Source of the DNA: an uncultured Eubacterium sp.
GTDB lineage: Bacteria; Bacillota; Clostridia; Lachnospirales; Lachnospiraceae
Assembly: GCF_937958975.1 (NCBI RefSeq)
Contig: NZ_CALGRE010000024.1
Span: forward strand, 1-47,393
Direction of reading: 5' to 3'
DNA: 47,393 nt
In this document: positions 1 to 12,400 of the stretch, piece after piece
How positions within the stretch are numbered: position 1 is the first letter of the stretch
How the letters are laid out: the number at the start of each line of letters is the position of its first letter
Position numbers and translations under genes: made by a program
Notes under the pieces: model-generated
What the model was told of the DNA's origin: nothing
The model's input: only the letters and a program-made list of their open reading frames with translations
Database searches by the model: none

Positions 1-94
1 GGTCTATTTCGTCGCGGGCTTCGCCCTATTCACATATTTTTCGCCATGCGTACTCATAGACCTTTGGTCTATTTCGTCGCGGGCTTCGCCCTAT
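1..94. repeat. 29-bp direct repeat pair with GGTCTAT/ATAGACC termini
   Basis: A 29-base sequence beginning GGTCTATTTCGTCG is present identically at 1-29 and 66-94. Each copy contains a small hairpin, GGGC-TTC-GCCC. Between the copies lies ATAGACC-TTT-GGTCTAT (56-72), a perfect inverted repeat. The sequence after copy one (34-57, ATATTTTT then CATGC and CTCAT) resembles that after copy two at 141-165, so the two units look homologous, the second carrying a roughly 46-base insertion. The first copy starts at the window edge and the array may extend further. It sits between the T-box terminator and the gene that the T-box presumably controls. Confidence 0.8.
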
Positions 95-154
95 ATGAAT
101 AAAAATATATTACGAACTGTAAGCAAGCTTACGTTCGTATATATTTTTATTCAT
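95..154. repeat. 60-bp near-perfect palindrome (MITE/REP-like)
   Basis: The arms 95-124 and 127-154 are reverse complements apart from two single-base bulges, with a 2-base centre (125-126), beginning ATGAATAAAAATATAT and ending with its complement. It would fold to a very long hairpin in either strand. It has no U-tract and lies downstream of the T-box terminator, so it is more likely a mobile palindromic element or RNA-stabilising hairpin than a terminator. It appears to be inserted in the second of the two flanking repeat units. Confidence 0.75.
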
Positions 155-174
155 GCATGGCTCATTGCCATCAC

Positions 175-210
175 GTAAGAAAGGCTTCCGTCCTGTAAAG
201 GACGAAAGCC
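175..210 (-). terminator. T-box leader terminator hairpin
   Basis: On the minus strand a 12-bp stem pairs 199-210 with 183-194 (one G-U pair, 4-base loop), followed by TTTCTT. The 5' arm contains CGTCCT, the sequence that in T-box leaders can instead pair with the AAAGG...ACG part of the T-box motif at 221-236 to form the antiterminator. Confidence 0.85.
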
Positions 211-436
211 TGTAAATACTTCGTTATACCACCTTTGACAGCATACTTAGGAAAATCCAATCATATGTGTTCCCTGTAACGGAGGAATCCGTCAGTGCCT
301 ACGCTTTTGCTTCGGACTGCAACTCCAGAGTGATTTTCATTTATCAGCTACTTGTATTTGACTTCCACCATCATCAAACTCTCTGTAACGTTTACTAATA
401 AACTACTGTCTCTATCAAAGCCTTTATCTATTATCA
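175..436 (-). promoter_or_regulatory. T-box riboswitch, isoleucine specifier (AUC)
   Basis: Read on the minus strand this non-coding stretch has the ordered signatures of a T-box leader: an AGTA box (about 404-408); the AGAGAG...GATGATGGTGGAAG element of Stem I (362-385); a specifier-loop context GAAA-AUC-ACTCTGGAG with codon AUC at 332-334; and the T-box motif AAAGGTGGTATAACGA at 221-236 followed by the terminator/antiterminator CGTCCT arm. The UGGU bulge would pair with an ACCA tRNA end, matching the A discriminator of tRNA-Ile. In this family uncharged tRNA stabilises the antiterminator and permits transcription of an aminoacyl-tRNA synthetase or amino-acid gene. The target is outside the window to the left; ileS is the natural guess. 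Assignment as T-box is firm, the amino acid slightly less so. Confidence 0.9.
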
Positions 437-442
437 TTTATT

Positions 443-471
443 ATTCTATGATAAAGATTCTAAGTTGTCAA
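443..471 (-). promoter_or_regulatory. Sigma-A-type promoter of the T-box leader
   Basis: Minus-strand TTGACA (466-471), a 17-base spacer and TAGAAT (443-448) form a near-consensus housekeeping promoter. Transcription would start near 436, just before Stem I of the T-box. The -35 box lies only six bases beyond the stop codon of the upstream gene (477-479), leaving no room for a terminator between them. Confidence 0.85.
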
Positions 472-476
472 CTCAA

Positions 477-3170
477 TTATGGAATATTATTGTACGCATC
501 CAACGTTCCCTCTGTTAAGGTAAATGTCGGATTTTGTGGTATGTACAACTGACTATCCCATCCATAAGATAACGTGGTATCTCTATAATAAGGATTTGTT
601 GTTTCAACTTTATTGAGAACATTATTGTACAAATACTTATGTCCGGTGAAATTTGTAGCCTTACTATTTTTATATAAATAATCTGCAATCTGTGCTACTG
701 AAATACTTGCTGTCTTTGCACCATAAATAATTTCACCATCTTCTGTTACAACAAATGCTCTGACATGTAATGTAGATGCCAATGCCATACTTCCTACCAT
801 TCCTGTCATTGTTCTAACATAATAAGTATTATTCGTATCTTCTATATTCCAGTCACTGACAATACCTTCTTCTGTTGCAATAAATCCATAGGTTCTGTTG
901 ATACCATCATAGTAATTAGCACCGGTATACACTCCTGCCTCACTTAATGTGTCCGGATTTAAAATCGTATAGGACGGATTCAACACATCATTTTTCCTGT
1001 ACCCATTATGGTTAGGGTCTAACGTATAAATGGTACCCATTTTCGCAACAGTATATTCTTTTCCATCACTTCCCGTAATCACACTTCCTACATTTAGTGT
1101 TTTACATACTGTTCTAAACCCAACCTCTGTATTATCCGGGTTATTTGTTTTAATCTGAAATCCTTCTACACCGACACTATTACTTGTGACCACTGTTGGT
1201 ACATCTGTAACAACAATATTTTCTACCGTTTCTCCTGTGGTAAATTCGCCATTTAACACTGCCTTCACCGTTACAGTATATGTTCCCGGCTCAAGATTTC
1301 CCAACGAATATGATGTTTCTTTTATTTTTGTTGCTATCGGTGTCTCGCTTCCATTCAGATAAACATTATATGTCTGCTCATCCTCAGCGCCTTCACATGC
1401 CCATGATAAATCAATTGTCTTAATTCCGCTTTTTGCTGTAAGTGATGAAATCTCATTCGGTTTCAACATCTCAACAACTGCTTTAGAAATTTTTACTGAT
1501 GCACTATTATTAATAAATCCTAATGTATAACATAACTTCATTTCAGTTGCCGTCGCTGTGAATTTCTTTGTTATTGTTGTTGTACTATCTTTTGAAACAC
1601 CGATAATTTCATAACTATCTGAATATCCATTCTCAGCCGTAGCGTTTACGACTATATTATTTCCATCCACATCTGTATCAACCTTATATGTGTAAGTATA
1701 TGTTTTTCCTACTTCTAACCCTGTTATGTTTTGATATACGTTATCTAACATAGCATTGGCATATGATGGAAGGTATACTACACACGCATTATCGGCACTT
1801 AAACCAATCATACTGTCAGAAGACTGATTTGCAAATTCGTATGACCATGTGTCATCTAATGTCTGCACACCATTAATATCTACCTGACTTAATGTTGTAT
1901 CATACTTGACAACCGGCTTCGCTTTTACAATAACATTTCTTATAATCCCCTCTGTTTCATATTCACCATAAACTGCACTTACCCTGATTGTATGAGAACC
2001 CGGGGTAATTTGCTCAATCACATACGAATATGTATTTGCAGGTAATACTATCGGCTCATTTTCATCAACATACACCTTATAGGTCTGTCCTGATGTCTCG
2101 TTATTAACTGTCCATGACAATCCTATCTGCTCTGCGTTATCTACGTTATATTCCAAAGTTGCAAGCTCTGCGGGCTGTATATTTTCCACTCTCACTGAAT
2201 CTGACATAACTGCATCAGAATTTTCTCCATCTACACTTGCTATAGCTCTAACGGTATAATCTCCTTTGGCTACATTTGTAAACTCACATTTTCCCAGTTC
2301 ACCATCTACGGTTATCTCGGTTATCGTTTCTACAACCTGACCTTCTACATTCACCAATTCAATTGTATAATTCGTGTCTGCAACATAGTCCCACTGTACC
2401 TGAACCGTATTCGCCTTTTGACTCGCTACAGCAAGAGCTGTAACTGCAGTAGGCTTTCCGTAAACTTTCGTCTGCGGTGCATTTGCCTCCTCAGAAAATA
2501 CCCCATTGTAATATGCCTTCACACGAACAATATGATTTCCTGCCGGAACATTTGTCAACATTGCGCTTGTGCCATCAGCAATAGCAAATTCCTTTGTATC
2601 ATCATCCAAATAAATATAATACAATGTACCTTCTTTTGCTGTATCCGCTGCATTCCACGATACCTCTATTGTGTTTGTACCACCTTTAGCAGTTACATTT
2701 GAAACCTTGTCTACTGCTCCTGTTCCACTGCCATTATAAATGTACCAGGTTCCTTTTAATGTACTATTATTATAGAACTCTACTGTTGTCTGTTCCCCGG
2801 CACACAAACCTACGCATATCCACATTTGTGCGCCCTCGAATCTTACTGTATCACCAATTGCTTTATGGTCGTTCACTGAATAATCTGTTCCGTTCACAGA
2901 CACTTTTGTAACTTCAGCAGAAGCAAAGTTAATCCAAAGAGCTGTTTGTGTCATCCATCCCTGTTCCACGGTAAACACATTATAATTATCATTCAGCCAA
3001 TTTCCATCTTTGCTTACAAAATAGTCCTTCCCATCAGCAGTTAACTTAGTCCATGTATCAGCAGTGGACCAATCCACTGCTGATACCTTAGTACCTGTAA
3101 TTGTCATGGAGCTTACAACCATGACAACCGCACATACAAATGCAATCACTTTTTTAAATTTTATATTCAT
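477..3170 (-). CDS. Secreted FN3-repeat protein with shared terminal domain (cassette 3, B protein)
   Basis: 897-residue exported protein. The start is placed at 3170 because AGAAAGGAG lies just upstream and the protein then opens with a textbook signal peptide (MNIKFKKVIAF..., cleavage after KVSA, about residue 31); a longer reading to 3245 would add an unlikely leader overlapping the small gene. After an N-terminal beta-sandwich (about 32-150) come FN3-like repeats (about 155-425), a CBM4/9-like jelly roll (about 430-560), another FN3 (about 565-655), then the shared domain (about 665-880) starting VEGFQIKTN and ending in YGW. No catalytic motif is visible, so a glycan-binding or scaffold role is inferred. 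It is last in the 13185-477 unit, 16 bases after the small peptide gene. No anchor motif is seen; the last 20 residues follow the YGW end as a Thr/Asn-rich tail. Confidence 0.88.
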   Translation of the reverse strand: MNIKFKKVIAFVCAVVMVVSSMTITGTKVSAVDWSTADTWTKLTADGKDYFVSKDGNWLNDNYNVFTVEQGWMTQTALWINFASAEVTKVSVNGTDYSVNDHKAIGDTVRFEGAQMWICVGLCAGEQTTVEFYNNSTLKGTWYIYNGSGTGAVDKVSNVTAKGGTNTIEVSWNAADTAKEGTLYYIYLDDDTKEFAIADGTSAMLTNVPAGNHIVRVKAYYNGVFSEEANAPQTKVYGKPTAVTALAVASQKANTVQVQWDYVADTNYTIELVNVEGQVVETITEITVDGELGKCEFTNVAKGDYTVRAIASVDGENSDAVMSDSVRVENIQPAELATLEYNVDNAEQIGLSWTVNNETSGQTYKVYVDENEPIVLPANTYSYVIEQITPGSHTIRVSAVYGEYETEGIIRNVIVKAKPVVKYDTTLSQVDINGVQTLDDTWSYEFANQSSDSMIGLSADNACVVYLPSYANAMLDNVYQNITGLEVGKTYTYTYKVDTDVDGNNIVVNATAENGYSDSYEIIGVSKDSTTTITKKFTATATEMKLCYTLGFINNSASVKISKAVVEMLKPNEISSLTAKSGIKTIDLSWACEGAEDEQTYNVYLNGSETPIATKIKETSYSLGNLEPGTYTVTVKAVLNGEFTTGETVENIVVTDVPTVVTSNSVGVEGFQIKTNNPDNTEVGFRTVCKTLNVGSVITGSDGKEYTVAKMGTIYTLDPNHNGYRKNDVLNPSYTILNPDTLSEAGVYTGANYYDGINRTYGFIATEEGIVSDWNIEDTNNTYYVRTMTGMVGSMALASTLHVRAFVVTEDGEIIYGAKTASISVAQIADYLYKNSKATNFTGHKYLYNNVLNKVETTNPYYRDTTLSYGWDSQLYIPQNPTFTLTEGTLDAYNNIP

Positions 3171-3186
3171 GTTTCTAAACTCCTTT

Positions 3187-3366
3187 CTAATAATCCAAGT
3201 CGAGGTCTGGTATATCCGGAAAAGATTCATGCGCTGTAGTATCAAATTCTACTGTCTCACCATCACCCTCATTACCGGAAAAATCAACACCATTCATAAT
3301 TCTTTTATCCACATCGAATCTGACCACTGCAAACTCAGGTGTTTCATAATTTATCACTCTATTCAT
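3187..3366 (-). CDS. Small acidic inter-gene peptide, 59 aa (cassette 3)
   Basis: Translated directly from the minus strand: it starts MNRVINYETPEFAVVRFDVD, continues through KRIM, and ends PDLDLDY with an acidic tail. It has a GGAGG site ten bases before the ATG, begins 42 bases after the stop of the giant upstream gene, and its TAG is followed at once by the AGAAAGGAG of the next gene, so the three are translationally arranged as one unit. It shares Y-x-[TS]-P-E-x-x-V-x-R-F-[DE]-V-[ND] and R-x-x-M (or K-R-I-M) with the peptides at 16461-16646 and 29043-29228. There is no signal peptide, no cysteine and no membrane segment. The family and function are unknown to me; candidates are a peptide modified after translation, a chaperone or a regulator. 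Confidence 0.85.
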   Translation of the reverse strand: MNRVINYETPEFAVVRFDVDKRIMNGVDFSGNEGDGETVEFDTTAHESFPDIPDLDLDY

Positions 3367-3408
3367 TATTACAATTCCTCCTCTAATCTACATTCAATAA
3401 CACCCAAT

Positions 3409-6400
3409 TTAACGCTCATAAAAGTCCTTATCAATAGTGTTATCCCATCCATACTCAACGAGTTTGTGGAAGCCTTTGTAAAATACCCCAGTCTTAGAAT
3501 TAGCAATCTTTGGAGTTTCATTATATATCCACTCTGCGATGCTTCCATATTCTGTTGATTTCACATTATTTAATGCGACAAGTAACTTCGCTTCGACTTC
3601 CTCACCTGTTCTACATTTAAATGTATCATGAGGATATGCATCCTGATAGTTCTTACCACAGATTGCATAATAATATAAATCTTTATATGTACTGTTTACA
3701 AGCTTATAGTTTTCTTCATTCTTACTCTTAACCTGCAATGCACTTAACATAGATTTACCGATTTCTTCATAATGATGAGATATATCAACAACATTCAAAA
3801 TATTATTGTACAAGAAGTCATGTGCGTCTTTTGTACCCATTTTCTGTTCTTCGTATAAGTTGTCTGCAATCTCATACATATTCGTTGTATAGACATTATG
3901 TCCATACACAACTGTTCCATCATCTAACACGGCATATGCTCTAAATGAATAGTTTGTTTCTAAGGAATTGAACATATAATGCAAATATTTAAATGTTAAT
4001 GCAAAGTATGTATTATACCGGCTATTAGACTCTGTCGTCGTATAACCATCTAAAATTCCTCTTTCTGTCATTTCACAATTAGACACAAAATCATTTTGCG
4101 CTACACCCTCTAATGTCATATTTGACTTCAATGTATTCTCATCCATCTCGTCAGCGAATGCATATATCGTTCCCATCTTCTTTACTTCGTAAAGTTTATT
4201 ATGAATTGTCATAACATTACTTGTCTTAGATACAACTCTAAACGATGGACTATGTTCTGAAACTTCTCCCGGAGCATGATTTGTATTCATCTGGAAGCCT
4301 AATACTTCAACCTCTCCCGTGTTGACTGTAATCTCCACAGGAATGTATGTTACATCTTCACCACTCTCTACTTTCAGCAGATAATATGTCTTTGCATATT
4401 CTACTGTAAATGTCTCAGCACATTTAATTATAATCTGTCCCGGATATACTTTGTCATAAATCATTTTTTCTGTAAATTCTAACGCCTCAGCATTTTCAGC
4501 ATAAAGCACACTCTCACTGGCGTTCGATACTGAAATCTTAGTATTTTCACCTGTAAAATACTTATTACTTCCCAGAATTGACATATAGTAACCGTTGTAC
4601 CCAATAATGTCGTATGTATTTGTTCCTGTGTACTTATCTGTAGTGGATGGACAATCAAGGAATCTTACTGTACCCTCGAGTTCTGATTCTGTTCCCATCT
4701 TAACAGGAAGCTGATACTCACCACTAATCAGTCTCCAATCGCCTGTACCTGTTATCGTAGGTTCTTCCTCTGTCGGAACTACCTTGAAATAGAAATCCTT
4801 ATATGTATTTCCATTGTCACCTGCAACTCTTACTGTATAGTAATATGTCTCCCCACTGATAAACTCTCCATAAGTGGAAAACATTTTGGCTGCGTTCATC
4901 AATGTCTGTCCATTATAATAACTGTCATAAACAGTCTTTGAATTAAATGTCGTACTGTTTCCATTTTGTACATAAATCTTAGTTGTTGTACCTGTAAAAT
5001 ACTTATCACTACCATTTAACGCTATATAATAATCGTTATAACCAATTACACTATTAATATCTACATCTGTATAATAGTAAATTTTGGCATTTACAGTATC
5101 CAGTGACCCCTCCTTCGATATCGGAAGAATATTTTGTCCACTGATAAGTACCCATTTATCATCTCTTGGGTAATCAGGGATATCTGTCGGTATTGTCTCC
5201 TCCGGTTCTGTTTCCGGCTCTTTTACTTCATAATTGATGACTTTCTCAATTGTCTGCTCACACCATTTTGCTACTACCTTCACTTCGTGTGTGACTCCTG
5301 TCTCACCATATCCCGAGAAGCTATATGCACCTGCTGTAACATTCTCTGCCTTTAATTCTCCATCAATATATAAATCATATACATATCCATTTGCTTCCTG
5401 GCTTGTTGTGTTTATCCATGATACAGAGAGTGAACTTCCTCTGTTTGTAACAGTCATACCATTTACATCTTCAATCATAGGAATATTTCCAACAATATTC
5501 ATTGGTATCGAAATGTAATCTTCCGGATGATTTACTGTATCATAATACACTTTTAACATATAGTATTCGCTGTCTCTTTCTCCACCAAGCGAACTATGGA
5601 TTGGAAGCTCATACATTAACTCAGGCATTTTTATAAGTATTGTGTTTGCTCCCTGAGTTCCAAAAAGACCGTCTTCCGGTGATAACTCAATAGTTCCCGG
5701 ATTCGTTCCAATATGATTCAAAGTATCTTCTGCAATCTTCTCAACAAACTTTCCGTCTTTATCCACACTGGCATATGCTATTTCCATCTTCCAGTTGGCT
5801 CCACCCTCAAGGTTTAATTTCTTAGTACCATCTGTTGTAATTGCAAGATGATTACCATTGTAAATAGAAAGATTCGACAATCCAAGGTCAGAACCATCAT
5901 AGTAAATTGTTCCGTCAATATTATGATATTTATCATGATATACTACCGGAACTTTATCAGGGTCTGAATCATCACTGGCTTTTGCCTTAATCCAGTTACC
6001 TAAATCTCCAGGGATTCTTAATCCTAATGTTAAGAAAGTGCCATCTTCATTGACTAACTTAACAATATAATACTTACCTGCTGCAAAGGAACGTGTGTGT
6101 AAAATATATCCATTTCCATCATAGTTCTGAAGTACACCGTCTACCTCGCTTCTCGGCTCACCGTAATTGATATCTGCATCCATATCGGCTGTATAATTTT
6201 CAGCTGTATGAGATGAAACCTGTGCAAAATACAGTTTTGTACTTACTTTTCCATCCGTAGATAAAACCATAGGTGATTTATTATTAATACCGAATGCAAT
6301 ATATTGTCCACCATATCCCTGTACTTTTGTCATAATATCAATGTAATTCAAATCAGCAATCGATGTATCAAGTACCTTATATTCTAATGGTTTTCTATCA

Positions 6401-9400
6401 CTACCATTTGCAATAATAACAAATGGATTTCCTTCCTCGTCAAGATTGATTCCTTCTGCTGTAAACAATGTCCAATCCATCTTCTCCTGAACGAATGCAG
6501 GTTCTGTTACATTTACAGTAACTTTACCAATATTATTTTCTTCATTGCTCTCTTTAATATGTCCGTTCGGTCTTGCCTGCTCATAAGCCGGGTCATCAAC
6601 CTTAACTTCAAGTTCATACTGTCCAATTGCCGTAGCTCTGACATCATTTACATTAATCTCTCTTGTCTGCCCTACTACAAGTCCTGCTGCTGTATGGTCA
6701 CCCTGTTTTTCAGGCACATTTAACTGTCCCTGTAATGTGACAACAACCCATGCTCCATAATGTTCCATGTCATCAGCTTCTGCCGCCATAACTTGTGCAG
6801 TACCCACATTCTTAATTGTAGATGTTAATGAAAATGCCTCATTGACGTAAGTATTTCCATTTACTTTTACATCTGTAACAATCAAATCTGCAAGTGCAAC
6901 TGTCTCAGCCATAGGAACATACTCTGTACTTCCTTCATACATAGCTTTAACAATTACTTTTGTTTCATTATCAATTGGTCTTGCAAATGTAAATGTTGTG
7001 TCTGTTCCGAGATTTTCCGTATATTCCTGTCCATTAGAAATATACTCAAGCTGATAAGACTGAACCGTCATGCCTTCGCCCGGTGCCCAAGCAGATACAA
7101 CCTTATCTTCAACGTTTTCAAGTGTCATTGTTCCCTTTGGAACAGATGTAACATCCAACGTCTGTATATTATTTTCTTCATTACTTTCAGAAATTCTATC
7201 TATATCATCAATCTGTGCAATCAACGTTTTGGTTCCTGCTTCTGTAGCAGTATATCCAATCTTAAGTGTTGTGCTTTCATTTACAACAAGAGGATGATTA
7301 TCTAAGGTAGCAAAAGCCACTCCCTGAACTGTTACTGCAATAATCTGCTGTGCCGCATCCTTGCTTGTAGCCTGAGCAGTACCAATATTTTTTACTACCG
7401 CTACAATATTAGCATTCTCACCCACATACGAAATGCTTTCTAAATAAAGCTCTTCAAAGACGAGGTCCGCCAACGCTGTTGCTTTTGCAATCTTATACCA
7501 TGAACCGTCTGAATTTTGTGCATAAACATTAACTTCTGTATTATTATCAATCGGATTCTCAAAGATATGTGACGGTACAGCATCTCCCGTATCCACGGTC
7601 TTAGTCTCACCATTTGAAATATATTCTACTCTGTACTGTACGGCATTCTCCTCTGCTTCCCATGTACCAACGACATCTTTTCCATTGTTTGTCAATGTAA
7701 GTTCATTTAACACAGAATAGAATAACCATGTTCTTGCATATTCATTATTTGTTTCATCTTCATTCTTAATTACATTATCAGCATCTGCTATCGCTTTTAT
7801 TTCATATGAATTATCACTGGTATCCTCGTGTGCCTTTACAACATAATCAATCGTAGCAGTATATTCAGCGCCTGCTGCAAGTCTGTTGTCAGTACAGATT
7901 GAGTAATCATAATATGTTCCATCCACATATAAGTGGAAGCAAAGATTTCCTGTTTCCGGAACAGCATCTGTATTACCGATGTTTTTCATAGTAACTGTGA
8001 CAGGAACTGTATCTCCCACTCTATATTCACCTTTTGGAATACTGATGTCGGTAATAACCAAATCCGGTGAAGTTGTCTTTGTAATCGTAGCTGTAGCTTC
8101 CTTTGTAGAAGTAATGGTTGTACCATAAACACTCTCAACCTTAACCTTATGTTCACCTACAGCATATCCTTCCAATGTCACGTTATTTATATTTCCATCT
8201 ACTGTCTGTACAAGTTTGTCATCTACATATACATTATATTTATAAGCATCTGTTAATCTCTGTGGAACATCAGAGGTCCATGCAACATATATATTTCCCT
8301 CATCTGTTTCTGTATTCATACCGGTGGCATTCAGAGATGTCAATCCGTATACTTTTACAATTTCTGCATCCGATAATGTAATAGACTTATCTTCTGAGTC
8401 ACCAAAATCTAATAATCCAAGTCCAAACAATAAGTCATAAGTATCATTCTCTGCTGTAAAAGCAATCGAGTAATGAAGAACTGCATTACCATCCTTGTCT
8501 TCCTCGAATGTATATTCATTTTTGTCATATGTAACTCCGGAATACTGTCCATCCTCCTGAACTTCCTCCGGATAACAGGTGATAGCAATCTTCTGTCCTA
8601 TCAGAACGGAAGGTCCATAAATATCAAATGATAAGTTTTGCAGCTCTCCATTCTTTGATGCTTCATCATAAATAGCTGCTTTAATGGTCCAAGCCTGGTC
8701 TCCCTTTGCATGTTCTCCCATGTCCACAAACTTAACATCTGCCTGTCCGTCCTTATTGTATGTGATTACAGCGCTAGAACCTTTATTGATATTAGGGTCA
8801 TCAGCACTTTCACATAATGTGAAATTCCACACGCTGTCTACACCTGTATTATTCCAAATTTTTGTACCATTACCAAAGATGTAATTCACATACAATGTAA
8901 ATTCATTCGTTCCCATAATTCTCTTGCTGTTCATCTCATCAAGGTTGTCTTTAACTTCATCACCCTGCATAATAGCAACGACTGCTGTTGTATGTGTTCC
9001 TACTGTTGTCGCCTGACCATTGCTGTTTGTATTATTTGCAAATGCAAATGCCGGAACAGATGCTCCGGTCGCATCTGCATTTTCTATTGTCTGATAAATC
9101 TTTCCGTCTGCATAAATAGCATAAGCTACTGCTCCGTCAACCTTTGTCCAGATAATCTGTTCATCTCTCCATTTTTCCCACTGATTATCCTTAAATGTAA
9201 CCGTAGTATCTATAGCTTCCGGGTCTTTATAAGTAATGGTTGCCGTGGATGTAGCAACAATTTCCCCATTCAATAAAGTATTAATCTTAACATTATATGT
9301 ACCAAAGTTCGATAATTTATAGGAGGCATTCGTTGTTCCCGCAACTATAGCCTCGTTTTCTCCTACCAATACCTGATAGGTACAACCTGCCAAACTGGCA

Positions 9401-12400
9401 TCTTCTGACGGTATCCATGAAATTGTGGCATTACCATCTCTATCTACTGCGCTTGAAATACCTGACACATTATAGTTATTTACTTTTTGATGCTTTATAT
9501 ATGCTGTAAATCCAATACCATTGAAATCTACAAAATCTACTTTATAAACACCATATTCCACAATATCTGTTTTCTTAATTCCAACCCACGCACCATTGTC
9601 TATAGCCTTTTCGACGTTAACACCACAGACCTTAACAGACTGAAACGGTGCAGCAACATTCTGGCAGCCAAGATATAAATCCTCGGCTCTCGTGTTAAAA
9701 GTTGAAAAATAACTAACAAATTCACTAGGAACATAATAGAAGTATTTACCCTCTGCCCCTGGGAACTCTACCCATACAGCATTTTCCGGTTCTGTCACAG
9801 GCCTAATTTTCGTTGATTCGGAAGGTTCCTCTGTTGTTGTCTCTCCATTTGGATTTACAACCTTCATTGCAAAGGTAAAATCTTTCTGTTTATTTGTATT
9901 TGTTCCAAGTAATGTAACTGTAAAAATCTTTTCCGATACACCTTCATCTAATTTGAATAAATCCTGATTGATGAAGATACAATCTGTTTTACGAAATACA
10001 TTAGAATCGTCAATTCCAAATTTTTGTCCGTTAATTACAACACCTGTCACACCGTAATCACATACCCATGAAAGCGTAGCCTTACCATCTATAACAGAAT
10101 TACTGTAATCACCCCATGGTGCCACATCCGCTGCACCATTATATGTACCGGCATATGTACCCGATTGTCCTGTATTAGTCGAAATACTTCCTAATACAGC
10201 ATCAGAAATATAATACTCTGTTCCATAAACCGATGTAAATCTATTTGTTCTATGGTCAAAATGTACCCAATCTTTAATAGCATCAACATCTATTGTCGGC
10301 TGTTCAAATATAATTTCTTTTTCCGGGTCCGGTCCATAAATTCCCAACTCATAAATAGAATACCCATAATTTGACGTTCTTGCAGTACCATTAATTTTTA
10401 CATATTTAGCCTCGACAGCATCTTTTAATGTAATTTTATCAAGTCTGGCTCCCTCTGCTATATCCTTAATTGTGGCAACTGTAGTATAATTTACGCCATC
10501 TTTAGAAACTTCTACCGTGAAATCTTTTGCACTGGCTGTTTCCCAACTAATCTGTAATTCTTTTACATGATAAACATTTCCCAAATTAACAATAATATCT
10601 TGTGGGTCTATACCATGTACCGACCCCCATTTTGTATTTGAGTCATTATCAATTGCCTTGTCAGCGCCATTATTATCATTTTCAACTGTCGATGCACTGG
10701 CTGATACGCCCTGATATCTTACATAGTTATTTAACTCACCTGATTTGTCCGGCAATGTTCCGTCTGCCGTTCCTATTACATGTGTAAATGTTTTCTCGAT
10801 TGTCGTAGTTTCTTCTGTCTCACTAACCCACTCAGAAGAAAGGAATGTCTCTCTATCACGAATCCATTGTTTTAAATAACTGATTGCATTATCATAAGAA
10901 GTCCATCCCGGACCTGCTGCATAGCTATAGCTATCTCCTAAATCTTTCTGTACAGCGCTCCATCCGGCTCCGCCTTCATCTGTGGATGTATAGTTTCTAT
11001 GAATGGACCCCTGTATTTCATTTATAACTGTATCTATTTTTCCACCTTCGGCATATAAAGCTTTAAACTCAGGAAGAAGTTCTTTATATCTGTTTACAAC
11101 CTTCGACTTAAATGTCTTATTTGTCATAAGCTTTTCAAACCACTTCATTTCTGTTGCCTTATAATCCTGTGGACTTCTGTCTTTTTCTGAATATTCATTT
11201 CCACCATTTGCCTGAGTCCACAAATTACCACTGGAAAGGTCATAATCCCACATTGGTCCTGCGTATAACACATTATCTTTTATATAAAATCTTGTGGAAC
11301 TAAAATTAATATCCTGATTTTTAAAGAATTCACTTACAATATAAAAATTAACAAAAGAATCGACATTGATAAACGAAGATATTCTATCAAAATCATTTGC
11401 TTCAAGCGCTTCTTCAAAATCATTCAATACTTTCAATGTGTTTGCCAACTTGGCAGCATTTGTTTCCAACCATTGCTGATTCTTTTCCGGATTACTTGTT
11501 CCATCGCCCTCCGGTGCATTTACAGCAAAAAATTCATTATAAAGAGTAGTCCTGGCCGTCAAATGTGCATCTGTTGCCACATCTCTTCCATTATTATCTA
11601 ACTCTAATAAAATATCATTGCTCGCCGGGTTATCTGCATCAATATCAATTCTTGATGCACCCGTCTCAACAGATTCCATTAAAAGATAATTTCCCATATA
11701 TCTTCCATTGAGATACAAGTCAATAAATCTGCTCTTACTGTTATATTGGATTCCCATAGTCTCTGTTCCGAAATCCATAGCAATTTTATTTCTAATTAAT
11801 GATTTATCAAAGGCATTTGCAAGGAGACTCCATTTCTTTGCAGAGCCTAATCCAAATACATCTTTTGCCTTTGAAAATGATATATTAAATGCTTTCTTCT
11901 CTGCTCCCGCTGTGGAATTACCACGCACTTTAATCGTTGTCTTCGCAGCATCATCATAAATATCACTTGTATTCCCTGTTTGGTCTATCACTGTTATTGC
12001 TGCTGTCACCTTATCCTTTGTCATGCCTGTCAAAGGATTTATTGCTGTATCGTCTGTCTGAACATAAATCTGTGCAATATCATCTGCATTTCCTTTTGCA
12101 GTCGTCTTGTTGATTGTAACAGCTGACGATTTTGACGTTTCTGTCCCATCACCCAGTACAGCGGTAATCGCCAACGTATGCTCTCCCTCGCTAATCCCTG
12201 AGAGTTCATCATAATCAATATAATCTCCACTGCCACCTAATGTAATGTCGGTTGCATTACCATCCACATACACTTTATATGTTGTGGCACCGTCTACATT
12301 ATCAAATTTTACAATATATTTTCCTGTAGCAGATACATAATTATTTACATATACATTAATAGGTTTCAAAGGAACATCAATATATAATATATATGTAGAT

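Noticed and set aside
1..94. CRISPR array
   Set aside because: Only two 29-base repeats are seen; the following sequences are themselves similar to one another rather than unique spacers, and no cas gene is nearby.
95..154. Rho-independent terminator
   Set aside because: The palindrome lacks a U-tract on either side and lies beyond the T-box terminator; a repeat element fits better.
3171..3245. Upstream extension of the 477-3170 gene by 25 codons
   Set aside because: The extension overlaps the small peptide gene, lacks a ribosome site and would place a poor leader before an excellent signal peptide.
3064..3558. Plus-strand open frame of 164 codons spanning the third peptide gene
   Set aside because: It overlaps three well-supported minus-strand genes including their ribosome sites, and the predicted protein looks like random hydrophobic sequence.
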